A stretch of 64,000 bases of DNA from Streptomyces sp. NBC_01451 (GCF_036227485.1 NZ_CP109479.1:868001-932000); one strand, 5' to 3'; shown: positions 25,480 through 36,179, counted from the stretch's first letter. Made by a program: numbers and translations. The notes: generated from the letters alone by a model not told the origin.

Positions 25480-25493
25480 GGGCCGAGTGGCCC
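25480..25493. promoter_or_regulatory. DosR-like box upstream of CBS gene at 25413
   Basis: GGGCCG-AG-TGGCCC, within a longer inverted repeat (GGGCATGGGCCG/TGGCCCATGCCC, arms 25475-25485 and 25488-25498). It lies 67 bp before ATG 25413. Degenerate neighbours at 22-bp spacing are not convincing. Confidence 0.6.
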
Positions 25494-25595
25494 ATGCCCA
25501 GGTTCCGGTGGGCTCTCGTTGCACGCGCCGGACCGTACCCACCTGGGGCCGGGGCTCCTCTCGGGTTCTCCGATCACCACTCGGGCGGGAACAAC

Positions 25596-25630
25596 GTGCC
25601 GTTCGCCCCGGACGCGGGGCCACGCGGCCC
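25596..25630. promoter_or_regulatory. Tandem DosR-like boxes upstream of Usp gene at 25717
   Basis: GTGCCG-TT-CGCCCC at 25596-25609 and GGGCCA-CG-CGGCCC at 25617-25630, 21 bp apart; the second ends 86 bp before GTG 25717. Confidence 0.55.
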
Positions 25631-25716
25631 CTGCCCCCGCCGACACCCTCGCGAGGACGCTTGAACGCGAGGTCCGCACAAACGGTGCGCGGACCCGTCC
25701 CCGGGAGGTGTTGGCC

Positions 25717-26607
25717 GTGCTGCGTCCCGTTGTCGTAGGCCTGGACGGTTCGCCCGAGAGCCTGGCCGCCGCCGACTGGGCGGCCGGGGAGGCCCTGCGG
25801 CGCGGCCTTCCGCTGCGCCTGGTGCACGCGTGGGAGGGGCTTTCGGCCGAGGATTCCGTGCTGCCCGAGCTCGAAGCGCCGCGCTCCTGGGCGCGGCGGA
25901 CCCTGCGCGGCGCCATGGACCGGGTCGACGAGCGCTACCCGCAGGTGCGTCTCAGCGCCGAGCTGCTCGCCCGGCCCGCGGCAGACGCCCTCGCCGCGGA
26001 GGGCGCCGAGGCCGAACTGCTCGTCCTGGGCAGCCGTGCGTTCAGCGGCTTCGGCGGGTTCATGGCCGGGTCGGTGGCGTCGGCGACGGTGGCCCGTGCG
26101 ACACGGCCCGTCGTCCTCGTGAGGGCCGGCCGGACCCTCGACGACGAGTACCTGCCGGACGCCGAGGGCCGCTCCTCGGCACACATCCTGTACCGCGACG
26201 TCGTGGTCGGCGTGGACACCTCGCATCCGTGCGAGGAGGTGCTCGCGTTCGCCTTCGAGTGCGCGGCGCTGCGGTCCGCGCTCCTTCGGGTCGTGCACAC
26301 CTGGCGTCTGCCGTACGCCTCCCTCGCGGCGGAATCGAAGGCCGGCACCGCCGCGCAGCAGTCCGCCGAGCGGGCGCTGGCCTCCGTGCTCCGGCCGTGG
26401 CGGGAGCAGTACCCCACGGTGGAGGTCCGGCAGCTGGTGGAGAACGGGCGTGCGGCGCAGCAGTTGCTGCACTCCGCGCAGGGCGCGGGCCTGCTGGTCG
26501 TCGGCCGCAGGATCCGCCTGTCCGGGCTCGGCACGCACACCGGGCCGGTCGCGCACGCGGTGATGCACCATGTGCGCTGCCCGGTCGCGGTCGTCCCGCA
26601 CGAGTGA
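25717..26607 (+). CDS. Universal stress protein, two Usp domains, altered ATP loop
   Basis: 296 residues from GTG 25717 (GGGAGG site 8 bp upstream). Two Usp domains (about 1-140 and 155-296). The first-domain nucleotide loop reads VLGSRAFSGFGGFMAGSV: the second Gly of the usual G-2x-G is Ala, so nucleotide binding may be weakened compared with the other Usp proteins here. The C-terminus is AVMHHVRCPVAVVPHE. A strong terminator follows at 26625. Confidence 0.92.
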   Translation: MLRPVVVGLDGSPESLAAADWAAGEALRRGLPLRLVHAWEGLSAEDSVLPELEAPRSWARRTLRGAMDRVDERYPQVRLSAELLARPAADALAAEGAEAELLVLGSRAFSGFGGFMAGSVASATVARATRPVVLVRAGRTLDDEYLPDAEGRSSAHILYRDVVVGVDTSHPCEEVLAFAFECAALRSALLRVVHTWRLPYASLAAESKAGTAAQQSAERALASVLRPWREQYPTVEVRQLVENGRAAQQLLHSAQGAGLLVVGRRIRLSGLGTHTGPVAHAVMHHVRCPVAVVPHE

Positions 26608-26624
26608 TTCTCCGGTCCGGACAT

Positions 26625-26661
26625 CGCTGGAGCCCTCGCGTCTTCCGCGAGGGCTCCAGCG
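26625..26661. terminator. Bidirectional terminator between Usp gene and pntB
   Basis: Perfect 16-bp stem (26625-26640 with 26646-26661; arm CGCTGGAGCCCTCGCG) and a 5-base loop, located between convergent genes. Confidence 0.9.
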
Positions 26662-26683
26662 GCGGTCGGCCGGTCGTGGTGCG

Positions 26684-28102
26684 TCAGCGGACGAACTCCC
26701 CCACCGCGGCCTTCAGTTCGGACAGTCCCTTCTTCGCGTCGGTGAAGAACATGCCGGTCCTGGGGTCGGTGTAGAGCTCGTTGTCGATGCCGGCGTAGCC
26801 GTGCCCCATCGACCGTTTGATGACGACGACGCTCCTGGCCTTGTCGACGTCGAGGATCGGCATACCGGAGATCGCGTTGCCGGGGCGGCGGGCGATCGGG
26901 TTGGTGACGTCGTTCGCGCCGATGACCAGGGCCACGTCGGCCTGCGGGAACTCCGGGTTGACGTCGTCCATCTCCTTCAGCTGTGTGTAGGGCACGTTGG
27001 CTTCCGCGAGGAGCACGTTCATATGGCCCGGCATGCGGCCCGCGACCGGGTGGACGGCGTAGCTGACGTCCACACCGTGGTCGGTCAGGGTCTTCGCCAG
27101 GTCGCCGAGTTCGTGCTGCGCCTGGGCGGCGGCAAGACCGTAGCCCGGAACGAAGATCACCTTGCTCGCGTACGCCAGCTGGACCGCCACGTCGTCCGCC
27201 GAGACCGAGCGCACCTGCGCGGGTGCCCCGCTCCCGTCGGCCGTCGCCGGAGCGCTGTCGCCGGTGCCGAAGCCGCCGATGACGATGTTGGCGATGGAGC
27301 GGTTCATCGCGTCGGCCATCAGCTTGGTGAGGATGCCGCCCGAGGCGCTGACGAGCATGCCCGCGATGATGAGCGCGGTCTCGTCGAGCACGAAGCCCGC
27401 CATCGCGACCGCCGACCCGGTGAAGGCGTTCAGCAGGGCGATGACCACCGGCATGTCGGCGCCGCCGATCGGCAGCACCATCGTCACGCCGAAGAGCAGG
27501 GCCACGGCCACGAGTCCGTACAGCGCGACCGGGCTGTCGGGCGCCAGCACCAGCCAGCCGGTGCCGGCGACGAAGGAGACGGGCAGCAGCACGTTGAGCA
27601 GCCGTGCGCCCGGGAAGACCACCGGCGCCCCGGACACGAGGCCCTGCAGCTTGCCCGCCGCGATCAGCGACCCGGAGAAGGTGACCGCGCCGATGACGAT
27701 GTCCAGCGCGCCGGGCAGCGACACCCGTGCGCCCAGGACGGCCGGGTGGTCGGCCTGGAGCAGGTCGCCCACCGCTATGAGCGCGGCAGCGCCGCCGCCG
27801 ACCGCGTTGAAGATGCTGACCAGTTGGGGCATGGCGGTCATCCGCACCTCGCGGGCGGCCCACAGTCCGAGTGCCGCCCCGAGGACGCCGCCCGAGACCA
27901 GCACGAGCCAGCCGGTGCGGCTGATCACGTTCTCGTGCACGACCAGCCACACGGTGGCGCCGACGGCGATGGCCATGGCCCCGGCCGAGAGGGTGTTGCC
28001 GCGCCGGGCGGTGCGCGGGTGGTTCATCAGGTGCAGGCCCAGCACGAAGCAGGCCGCCGCGGCCAGGAAGATGTAGTGGACGGCGTTGGAGACGGTGTCC
28101 AT
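26684..28102 (-). CDS. pntB: NAD(P) transhydrogenase beta subunit
   Basis: 472 residues: about nine membrane helices in the first 280 residues (domain II part), then the soluble NADP(H)-binding domain III (KVIFVPGYGLAAAQAQHELG, VIGANDVTNP, VIKRSMGHGYAGI near the end). With PntA it uses proton-motive force to exchange hydride between NADH and NADP. ATG 28102 was chosen: GGAGGT is 9 bp upstream of it but touches the alternative GTG 28111 that overlaps the previous stop. Last gene of a long minus-strand operon. Confidence 0.95.
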   Translation of the reverse strand: MDTVSNAVHYIFLAAAACFVLGLHLMNHPRTARRGNTLSAGAMAIAVGATVWLVVHENVISRTGWLVLVSGGVLGAALGLWAAREVRMTAMPQLVSIFNAVGGGAAALIAVGDLLQADHPAVLGARVSLPGALDIVIGAVTFSGSLIAAGKLQGLVSGAPVVFPGARLLNVLLPVSFVAGTGWLVLAPDSPVALYGLVAVALLFGVTMVLPIGGADMPVVIALLNAFTGSAVAMAGFVLDETALIIAGMLVSASGGILTKLMADAMNRSIANIVIGGFGTGDSAPATADGSGAPAQVRSVSADDVAVQLAYASKVIFVPGYGLAAAQAQHELGDLAKTLTDHGVDVSYAVHPVAGRMPGHMNVLLAEANVPYTQLKEMDDVNPEFPQADVALVIGANDVTNPIARRPGNAISGMPILDVDKARSVVVIKRSMGHGYAGIDNELYTDPRTGMFFTDAKKGLSELKAAVGEFVR

Positions 28103-28107
28103 GGCGG

Positions 28108-28455
28108 TCACACCTCCGCCTTCTCGTGCGTGCCGGTGGCGGGCTGTCCGGCGGCCGGCTTCCGGTCGGCGGGCCTGGCCCTGAACATCTCCAGCATCCG
28201 GTCCGTGACGACGTATCCGCCGACCACGTTCATCGCGCCGAACACCATGGCCACGAAGGCGAGGACGTAGCCGAGCCAGGTGTGCGCCTCCGCCGCGATC
28301 AGCATCGCTCCGATGACGACGATGCCGTGCACGGAGTTGGATCCGGACATCAGCGGTGTGTGCAGGGTCGCCGGGACCTTGCTGATGACCTCGATGCCGA
28401 CCAGGACACTCAGCACGAAGACGGTGATCGCGGTGAGGAGATCGAGGTTGCTCAT
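28108..28455 (-). CDS. pntAB: NAD(P) transhydrogenase alpha subunit part 2 (membrane part)
   Basis: 115 residues with three membrane helices: LLTAITVFVLSVLVGIEVI, VHGIVVIGAMLIAAEA and GYVLAFVAMVFGAMNVVGGY. This matches the PntAB component found where the alpha subunit is split. ATG 28455 overlaps the pntAA stop (ATGA), and GGGAGGAG precedes it. Co-translated with both neighbours. Confidence 0.93.
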   Translation of the reverse strand: MSNLDLLTAITVFVLSVLVGIEVISKVPATLHTPLMSGSNSVHGIVVIGAMLIAAEAHTWLGYVLAFVAMVFGAMNVVGGYVVTDRMLEMFRARPADRKPAAGQPATGTHEKAEV

Positions 28456-29567
28456 GATGACGCTCCTCCCATGAGAGCGGCCGTGATCTCGTCGGCCGGG
28501 TCGAGGTGCAGTTCGCCGTCGCGCACGAGGTGGCTCAGCAGGGCGACGAGATTGCGGGCGTACGCCGTGGACGCGGCGGTCGCCATGGCCGAGGGCAGGT
28601 GTCCGGCGCCGATGAGGGTGACCCCGTTGTCGAGGACGGTGGTCTTGTCGGGCTCGGTGCCCTCGACGTTGCCGCCGAGTTCGCTCGCGGCGAGGTCGAC
28701 GACGACCGAACCGGGCCTCATCTGCTCGACAGTGGCGGCCGTCACCAGCAACGGCGGCCTGCGGCCCGGTACTTGGGCCGTGGTGATGACGATGTCGGAG
28801 CGGGCGATGTGCGCGTCCAGCTCCTCCCGCTGGGACTTCTGCTCCTGCTCGGTCAACTCCCGTGCGTAGCCGCCCTGTCCCGCGCCCGGTTCCCCCGCCG
28901 ACGGGCTCTGGATGTCGAGGAACCGCGCGCCGAGCGACTCCACCTCCCCCCGGGAAGCGGGGCGTACGTCGTACGCCGAGACGAGGGCGCCGAGGCGGCG
29001 GGCGGTGGCGATCGCCTGGAGTCCGGCCACTCCGGCACCGAGGACGAGGACCTGCGCCGGGCGCATGGTGCCCGCCGCGGTGGTCAGCATCGGGAAGAAC
29101 CGGTCGTACGAGCCCGCCGCCAGCAGGGCCGCCTTGTAGCCGGCGACACTGGCCTGGGAAGTCAGCGCGTCCATGGACTGGGCGCGGCTGAGGGTGCGGG
29201 GCAGCAGGTCGAGGCTCATCGTGCGTACCCCGCGTCCGGTCAGTTCCGCGGCCAGGGCGGGGTGGCGCAGTGGTTCGAGCAGCCCGATCAGGGTCTGCCC
29301 GGCGCGCAGGGACTGAGCCGTCTCCGCGTCGGGCGGGCCCACGCACAGCACGGCGTCCGCTCGCGCGTACAGCTCGTCCGCCGGGACGACGGTCGCGCCC
29401 ACATCGGTGTACTCGGCGTCCGTGAACCAGGCTCCGGAACCGGCACCGGTCTCGACCAGGACGTCAAGTCCCGCCCGGCGCAAGAGGGTTACGGCCTCGG
29501 GGACGAGAGCGACGCGGCGTTCGCCGGGCGCCCGCTCCCGTACGGCGCCGATGGTGAGGGTTGCCAT
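28452..29567 (-). CDS. pntAA: NAD(P) transhydrogenase alpha subunit part 1 (NAD-binding)
   Basis: 371 residues, soluble domain I. Landmarks: ERAPGERRVALVPE at the N-terminus, the dinucleotide fold VLVLGAGVAGLQAIATARRLG (about 172-192), the mobile-loop region with PGRRPPLLVT, and GSVVVDLAASELGGN. It belongs to the alanine dehydrogenase/PNT family; the adjacent pntAB and pntB settle it as transhydrogenase. The gene is 48 bp from the alcohol dehydrogenase with no box between, so it probably shares the promoter at 34.1 kb. Its ribosome site (GAGGCAG) is weak. Confidence 0.94.
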   Translation of the reverse strand: MATLTIGAVRERAPGERRVALVPEAVTLLRRAGLDVLVETGAGSGAWFTDAEYTDVGATVVPADELYARADAVLCVGPPDAETAQSLRAGQTLIGLLEPLRHPALAAELTGRGVRTMSLDLLPRTLSRAQSMDALTSQASVAGYKAALLAAGSYDRFFPMLTTAAGTMRPAQVLVLGAGVAGLQAIATARRLGALVSAYDVRPASRGEVESLGARFLDIQSPSAGEPGAGQGGYARELTEQEQKSQREELDAHIARSDIVITTAQVPGRRPPLLVTAATVEQMRPGSVVVDLAASELGGNVEGTEPDKTTVLDNGVTLIGAGHLPSAMATAASTAYARNLVALLSHLVRDGELHLDPADEITAALMGGASS

Positions 29568-29615
29568 GATCTGCTGCCTCTCCCCGGGGCCCGGTGGTGC
29601 CGGACCCCGGCGCTG

Positions 29616-30629
29616 TCAGAACTCGAAGACGAGCCGCGCTTCGGCCCGTCCGCCGAGAACCTCGTCGAAGGATTCGTTGACCTGGTCCAGGCGCCGCGGT
29701 TCGGCGATGACCTGGGTGCGTCCCGCCGCGTGCAGCGCGAACACCTCGGACAGGTCCTGCCGGGTGCCGACGATGGAGCCGATGACGGAGATGCCGCCGA
29801 GCACGGTCTCGAAGATCGGGACGTTGATCGACGCGTCGTCGGCGGGCAGTCCGACCATGACGAGCCGTCCGCCCCGGTTGAGGGACCGGTAGGCCTGCTC
29901 GAACGCCTCGGACGAGGCGGCCAGCACGACGGCCACGTCGGCGCCGCCGGCCTTCCTGATCTCCTCGACGGGGTCGTGCGTACGGGCGTTGACGAGCTGG
30001 TCGGCGCCGAGCCGGTGGGCCAGGCCCAGCTTGTCGGGTTCGAGGTCGACGGCGGTGACGAAGCCGCCCACGAGCCGCGCGTACTGCACGGCCAGGTGGC
30101 CGAGGCCGCCCACGCCGAAGATGGCGACCCGCTCGGCCGGCACCACGTGCGCGACCTTGATCGCCTTGTACGTGGTGACGCCGGCGCAGGTCAGCGGGGC
30201 CGCGTCGAAGGACGACACGCCGTCGGGCACCGGGACGACCGCGCGGGCGTTGGCGACGGCGTACTCGGCGTAGCAACCGTCTACGGAGTAGCCGGAGTTG
30301 ACCTGGCTCTCGCAGAGGGTCTCCCAGCCGGAGACACAGTAGCGGCAGGTGCCGCAGGACGAGCCGAGCCAAGGGATGGCGACGCGTTTGCCGACCAGGT
30401 CGGCGCTGACCCCCTCGCCCACGGCCGTGACCGGGCCGACGCCTTCGTGGCCGGGGACGAACGGCGGCCGCGGCTTGACCGGCCAGTCGCCGTGGGCCGC
30501 GTGGATGTCGGTGTGGCAGAGGCCGGAGGCCTCCATACGGACGAGCACCTGTCCGGGGCCGGGCTCGGGGACGGGAAGGTCCTGGATCTCCAGGGGCTTC
30601 CCGAGGTCGGTGACGACTGCTGCCTTCAT
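29616..30629 (-). CDS. Zinc alcohol dehydrogenase, AdhP-like (internal start of the fused frame)
   Basis: 337 residues from ATG 30629, which has its own GAGGAG site. GLCHTDIHAAHGDW and GHEGVGPV supply the catalytic zinc ligands, CGTCRYCVSGWETLC the structural zinc, and FGVGGLGHLAVQYARL (about 166-181) the NAD(H) fold. It is of the AdhP/AdhA ethanol dehydrogenase type. The frame continues upstream without a stop into a DUF779 domain (see next entry), so it may be made as a fusion, separately, or both. With the aldehyde dehydrogenase it forms an alcohol-aldehyde-acid route producing or consuming NADH. Confidence 0.88.
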   Translation of the reverse strand: MKAAVVTDLGKPLEIQDLPVPEPGPGQVLVRMEASGLCHTDIHAAHGDWPVKPRPPFVPGHEGVGPVTAVGEGVSADLVGKRVAIPWLGSSCGTCRYCVSGWETLCESQVNSGYSVDGCYAEYAVANARAVVPVPDGVSSFDAAPLTCAGVTTYKAIKVAHVVPAERVAIFGVGGLGHLAVQYARLVGGFVTAVDLEPDKLGLAHRLGADQLVNARTHDPVEEIRKAGGADVAVVLAASSEAFEQAYRSLNRGGRLVMVGLPADDASINVPIFETVLGGISVIGSIVGTRQDLSEVFALHAAGRTQVIAEPRRLDQVNESFDEVLGGRAEARLVFEF

Positions 30630-31043
30630 GATCTGCTCCTCGACTGAGCTCTGTGCCGGAAATCGGTTCGGTACGGGGATCCGGCTCGCCGCCGGGTCCT
30701 CGATCCGGGTGACGAAACGCAGCCCGTCCCCTGCTGCGAGGGAGAAACCGCCCGGTGTTCCCTCTTCGACGTCCAGGACGAAGCGCGGGCGGCCGAGCGC
30801 CTCGTACAGGTCGGCGTCGATGTGGAAGGTGGCGCCGTCCAGGACGCCGAGCAGCATGTCGCCCTCGCCGAGGACGAATTCGCCGCCCGGGAAGCACATG
30901 GGGTCGCTGCCGTCGCAGCAGCCACCGGACTGGACGAACATCACCGGCCGGCCGTGGGCGGCGCGCAGGGCCTGGACGGCCCTGTGCGCCGCCCGGGTGG
31001 CGGTGACGCGCCCGGCGTTGCCGTTCTCGACTGTGGCGGGCAT
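29616..31043 (-). CDS. DUF779 domain in frame with alcohol dehydrogenase (475-residue continuous frame)
   Basis: From ATG 31043 the first 138 residues are a DUF779 domain (VMFVQSGGCCDGSDPMCFPG, then VLDVEEGTPGGFSLAAGDG), a small Cys-rich family usually encoded as a separate gene beside aldehyde or alcohol dehydrogenases. The frame passes through SSVEEQ into the dehydrogenase Met at residue 139 with no stop. I found no stop in the linker (30630-30720) in the other two frames either, so a simple one-base error does not obviously restore separation. An AAGGGTG site precedes ATG 31043. Whether a 475-residue fusion is really made is unknown. Confidence 0.6.
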   Translation of the reverse strand: MPATVENGNAGRVTATRAAHRAVQALRAAHGRPVMFVQSGGCCDGSDPMCFPGGEFVLGEGDMLLGVLDGATFHIDADLYEALGRPRFVLDVEEGTPGGFSLAAGDGLRFVTRIEDPAASRIPVPNRFPAQSSVEEQIMKAAVVTDLGKPLEIQDLPVPEPGPGQVLVRMEASGLCHTDIHAAHGDWPVKPRPPFVPGHEGVGPVTAVGEGVSADLVGKRVAIPWLGSSCGTCRYCVSGWETLCESQVNSGYSVDGCYAEYAVANARAVVPVPDGVSSFDAAPLTCAGVTTYKAIKVAHVVPAERVAIFGVGGLGHLAVQYARLVGGFVTAVDLEPDKLGLAHRLGADQLVNARTHDPVEEIRKAGGADVAVVLAASSEAFEQAYRSLNRGGRLVMVGLPADDASINVPIFETVLGGISVIGSIVGTRQDLSEVFALHAAGRTQVIAEPRRLDQVNESFDEVLGGRAEARLVFEF

Positions 31044-31099
31044 GTCGGTGCACCCTTTCGGATCCGCTGGCTTGCGGGTTCGCTGGATCGCTGTGTCGG

Positions 31100-32620
31100 C
31101 TAGAACAGCCCGAGCGGCTTGGTGCCGTAGCTGACCAGGAGGTTCTTGGTCTGGCTGTAGTGGTCGAGCATCATCTTGTGTGTCTCGCGGCCGATGCCGG
31201 AGACCTTGTAGCCACCGAACGCGGCACCCGCGGGGTACTGGTGGTAGCAGTTCGTCCAGACACGGCCGGCCTTGATGGCGCGGCCCATCCGGTAGTTGCG
31301 GTTGGTGTCGCGGCTCCACACGCCGGCCCCGAGGCCGTACAGCGTGTCGTTGGCGATCTCCAGCGCCTCGGCCTCGTCCTTGAAGGTGGTGACCGCGAGG
31401 ACGGGACCGAAGATCTCCTCCTGGAAGACCCGCATCTTGTTGTGGCCCTTGAGGACGGTCGGCTCGAAGAAGTAGCCGTCCTTGAACTCCCCGCCGATGG
31501 CGGCACGGTGGCCTCCGACGAGCAGTTCCGCGCCTTCCTTGAGACCGATCTCGACGTACGAGGCGATCTTCTCGATCTGCTGCTTGGAGACCTGGGGGCC
31601 CATCATGGTGTCGGTGTCGAGCGGGTCGCCCTGCCTGATGGCGCGGATGCGTTCGAGGCACCGGCCCATGAACTCCTCGTAGATGTCCTCCTGGATGAGG
31701 GCACGGGAGGGGGCGGTGCAGACCTCGCCCTTGTTGAACGCGTACAGGACGAGTCCCTCGACGGCCTTGTCCAGGAAGTCGTCGTCCTCGGCGGCCACGT
31801 CGTTGAAGAAGATGTTCGGCGACTTGCCGCCCAGCTCCAGGGTGACCGGGATGATGTTCTGCGCCGCGTACTGCATGATCAGGCGGCCGGTCGTGGTCTC
31901 ACCGGTGAACGCGACCTTGGAGATGCGCTTGTTGGTGGCGAGCGCCTTGCCGATCTCGGCGCCCGGGCCGTTGACGACGTTGAGGACGCCCGGCGGCAGG
32001 ATGTCGCCCACGGCCTCCATCAGCTTGAGGATCGACCACGGGGTCGGTGACGCCGGCTTGATCACCGTGGCGTTGCCCGCGGCGAGCGCCGGGGCCAGCT
32101 TCCACGCGGCCATCAGCAACGGGAAGTTGAACGGGATGATCTGCCCGACGACGCCCAGCGGCTCGTGGAAGTGGTAGGCGATCGTCTCCTTGTCGATCTC
32201 GGTGATCGAGCTCTCCTCGGCCCGTATCGCGGCCGCGAAGTAGCGGAAGTGGTCCGCTGCGAGGGGGATGTCGGCGGCGAGGGTCTCGCGGACCGGCTTG
32301 CCGTTCTCCCAGCTCTCGGCGACCGCGAGTTCCTCGCGGTGCGCGTCGATGGCGTCGGCCACCTTGTTCAGCACCGCGGCACGCTGTGCGGTGGACGTCT
32401 CGCCCCACACGTCCTTCGCGGAGTGCGCGGCGTCCAGGGCGAGTTCGATGTCCTCGGGACCCGACTTCGGGACCTCGCAGATCGGCTTGGCTGTGGCGGG
32501 GCACAGGTTGGGCGTGTACTGACCCGTGGTGGGCGCCTGCCACTTGCCGCCGATGAAGTTCTCGTACCGGGGCGCGACGTCGACGGGGCTGCCTTGGCTG
32601 CCCGGAGTTTCGTACCTCAT
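31100..32620 (-). CDS. NAD-dependent aldehyde dehydrogenase (acetaldehyde dehydrogenase II/ExaC type)
   Basis: 506 residues, full length for the superfamily. Catalytic motifs: TLELGGKSP (general-base Glu) and [12 protein letters not shown] (nucleophile Cys, near residue 300). [19 protein letters not shown] and [12 protein letters not shown] form the NAD site. The C-terminus [14 protein letters not shown] is typical. It oxidises acetaldehyde or related aldehydes to acids. ATG 32620 follows AGGTGAGG. It lies between its probable GAF-type regulator (41 bp upstream) and the DUF779-ADH frame, a common actinomycete arrangement. Confidence 0.94.
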   Translation of the reverse strand: MRYETPGSQGSPVDVAPRYENFIGGKWQAPTTGQYTPNLCPATAKPICEVPKSGPEDIELALDAAHSAKDVWGETSTAQRAAVLNKVADAIDAHREELAVAESWENGKPVRETLAADIPLAADHFRYFAAAIRAEESSITEIDKETIAYHFHEPLGVVGQIIPFNFPLLMAAWKLAPALAAGNATVIKPASPTPWSILKLMEAVGDILPPGVLNVVNGPGAEIGKALATNKRISKVAFTGETTTGRLIMQYAAQNIIPVTLELGGKSPNIFFNDVAAEDDDFLDKAVEGLVLYAFNKGEVCTAPSRALIQEDIYEEFMGRCLERIRAIRQGDPLDTDTMMGPQVSKQQIEKIASYVEIGLKEGAELLVGGHRAAIGGEFKDGYFFEPTVLKGHNKMRVFQEEIFGPVLAVTTFKDEAEALEIANDTLYGLGAGVWSRDTNRNYRMGRAIKAGRVWTNCYHQYPAGAAFGGYKVSGIGRETHKMMLDHYSQTKNLLVSYGTKPLGLF

Positions 32621-32661
32621 GGTCCTCACCTTTCGCGAGGGTTGTGGCGATGTTCAGCAAG

Positions 32662-34014
32662 CTAGGCGCTGGAACGCTGCAGCAACGCTGCATGCCGTCC
32701 GACCTGCGGAAGCCGGGGCAGGAGGGACGAGCCGGCGTCCAGTGCGCGGGCCCGCGCCGCAGCGGCGGCACGCTGCGGCGAACCCGTCGGAAGCGCGCGG
32801 GCGAGCGCCACCCACGCGGGGGCGTCCTCGACTCCCCATGCCGCGTCCACCCAGCGGCGCAGCAGCCGGGCGTCGCCGCTGCTGAGCACCGCTCCGCGCA
32901 ACTGCTGCTCCAGGGACCGCCGTTGTTCCACGACGACGGGTGCTTCGGAGCGGGGCAGCAGCGGACCGGGGTAGCCGGCCAGTGCCTCGCCCAGCCGTCC
33001 TGCGGCGAGCAGCGCGGTCACATCGGCGAAGTCGGTGCGCACCGGGCGCAGCAGCTCGTACGGCCGCGACCCGAGGAGGGCGGGGCCGAGCACCGTGCGC
33101 AGCCGGGTCAGTTCGGCGCGCAGCGTCGAGGGTGACAGTTCCCGCTCCGACAGGTCCACCGCGAGCCGGTCACCGGTCACGCCGCGGCCCTCCAGCGCGA
33201 GCGCGACCACGATCTCGCTGTGCCGCGGGCTCAGCCGGTGGACCCGCCCGTCCCACTCCAGCAGGGCACTGTCCCGGCCCAGAGCCGTCAGTCGTACGGC
33301 GCTGTCCCGTCCTGGGCGCGCCGCGTCCCGCGTACGCACCGCGCGGCCGTCGGGACCGAGCAGGACCGCCGGTGCGCTGAGCGTACGGGCGAGCTCGGCC
33401 TCCGCCGCCAGAGCGGCGCCCCTCACCGCGGCCAGCGCGGAGGGCGTGGCGATGGTGCCGCCGCCGGAGAGGTCGACGACACCGAGCACCCGGCCCGTGC
33501 CCGGGTCACGTACGGGGGCGGCGGCGCACGACCAGCCGTGCGCGGCGGCGCTGTAGTGCTCGCCGGTCACGATCTGCACGGGCCGGCCCAACTCCAGTAC
33601 GACGCCTGGGGCGTTGGTCCCGGCCTGCGCCTCGGACCACACGGCGCCCTCGGCGAAGTGCATGCGCTCGGCACGTTTCATGGCCGCGGTGTCGCCCTCG
33701 ACCCACAGCAGGGTGCCGTCGGTGTCACCGACCGCGAAGACGTGACCGTCGTCCGCGGCGCCGGCTCCCAGCAGCTCCCGGAACAAGGGGAGCACCGCGA
33801 CCAGCGGGTGGGTGCGCCGGTAGGCGGCCAGTTGTTCGGCCGTCACGCGCAGCGGCGGCAGGCGGCTGCCGTCGGGTCGTACACCGCACGCCGCGCAGCG
33901 CCGCCACGAGTCGGCCACCACGCGCCGTACGCCCTCCGGTGGTCCGGGCGTCGTCATGAACCTCTCGTGCGCGAAGCGCAGTTCGGATGCCGAGGCGGCG
34001 GTGGAAGCATCCAT
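32662..34014 (-). CDS. GAF-domain transcriptional regulator, AcoR-like without AAA+ domain
   Basis: 450 residues. The N-terminal part (DSWRRCAACGVRPDGSRLPP, about 32-51; then a GAF fold with AEGAVWSEAQAGTNAPG and VVDLSGGGTIATPSALAAV) resembles the sensory half of AcoR-type regulators of acetoin/alcohol metabolism. The sigma-54 AAA+ domain is missing; instead a region about 235-340 (WDGRVHRLSPRHSEIVVALA, LRAELTRLRTVLG) looks like a winged-helix DNA-binding domain. It sits upstream of the aldehyde dehydrogenase. GGAGGTGC precedes ATG 34014, and the strongest inverted repeat of the window (34085-34106) is its promoter box. Confidence 0.8.
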   Translation of the reverse strand: MDASTAASASELRFAHERFMTTPGPPEGVRRVVADSWRRCAACGVRPDGSRLPPLRVTAEQLAAYRRTHPLVAVLPLFRELLGAGAADDGHVFAVGDTDGTLLWVEGDTAAMKRAERMHFAEGAVWSEAQAGTNAPGVVLELGRPVQIVTGEHYSAAAHGWSCAAAPVRDPGTGRVLGVVDLSGGGTIATPSALAAVRGAALAAEAELARTLSAPAVLLGPDGRAVRTRDAARPGRDSAVRLTALGRDSALLEWDGRVHRLSPRHSEIVVALALEGRGVTGDRLAVDLSERELSPSTLRAELTRLRTVLGPALLGSRPYELLRPVRTDFADVTALLAAGRLGEALAGYPGPLLPRSEAPVVVEQRRSLEQQLRGAVLSSGDARLLRRWVDAAWGVEDAPAWVALARALPTGSPQRAAAAARARALDAGSSLLPRLPQVGRHAALLQRSSA

Positions 34015-34084
34015 ACGGCCAGCACCTCCAACGTGCCTTCCTCCGGTCCGGTCGCACCAGCCTCACCCGCACGCGGCGAAAGAT

Positions 34085-34124
34085 GCAGGGGCCGAACGGC
34101 CCCTGCACCAGGGATTCCTGTACC
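34085..34124. promoter_or_regulatory. Extended perfect DosR-like palindrome plus weak second box
   Basis: At 34085-34106, 10-bp arms GCAGGGGCCG flank AA; the core GGGCCG-AA-CGGCCC is at 34089-34102. A degenerate copy GGGATT-CC-TGTACC starts 22 bp on at 34111. It lies about 71 bp before the GAF regulator that leads the ALDH-ADH-pnt run. Confidence 0.7.
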
Positions 34125-34154
34125 TCCGGCCCGGGTGCCGCACCGGTTCTCCCG

Positions 34155-36057
<1,903 letters not shown>

Positions 36058-36113
36058 CGACGGCTCCTGTCCTGCGTCGTCTGGTGTCCCGTGCCGGAAT
36101 CCGCCCGGTGGAC

Positions 36114-36125
36114 GGGACCGGTCCC
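36114..36125. promoter_or_regulatory. 12-bp perfect palindrome upstream of the osdR-like gene
   Basis: GGGACCGGTCCC, 56 bp before ATG 36057. It has GGGACC half-sites like the DosR boxes but lacks the 2-bp spacer. It could be an autoregulatory site with altered geometry, or coincidence. Confidence 0.4.
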
Positions 36126-36179
36126 TCCACGTGGAAGATCCTCTGCGATTCCGGGCCGGAGGGCCAGTGCCTGGGGCCA

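Noticed and set aside
28102..28111. GTG 28111 as the pntB start because it overlaps the pntAB stop
   Set aside because: The GGAGGT site ends right at this GTG, leaving no spacing; ATG 28102 has a correct 9-bp distance.
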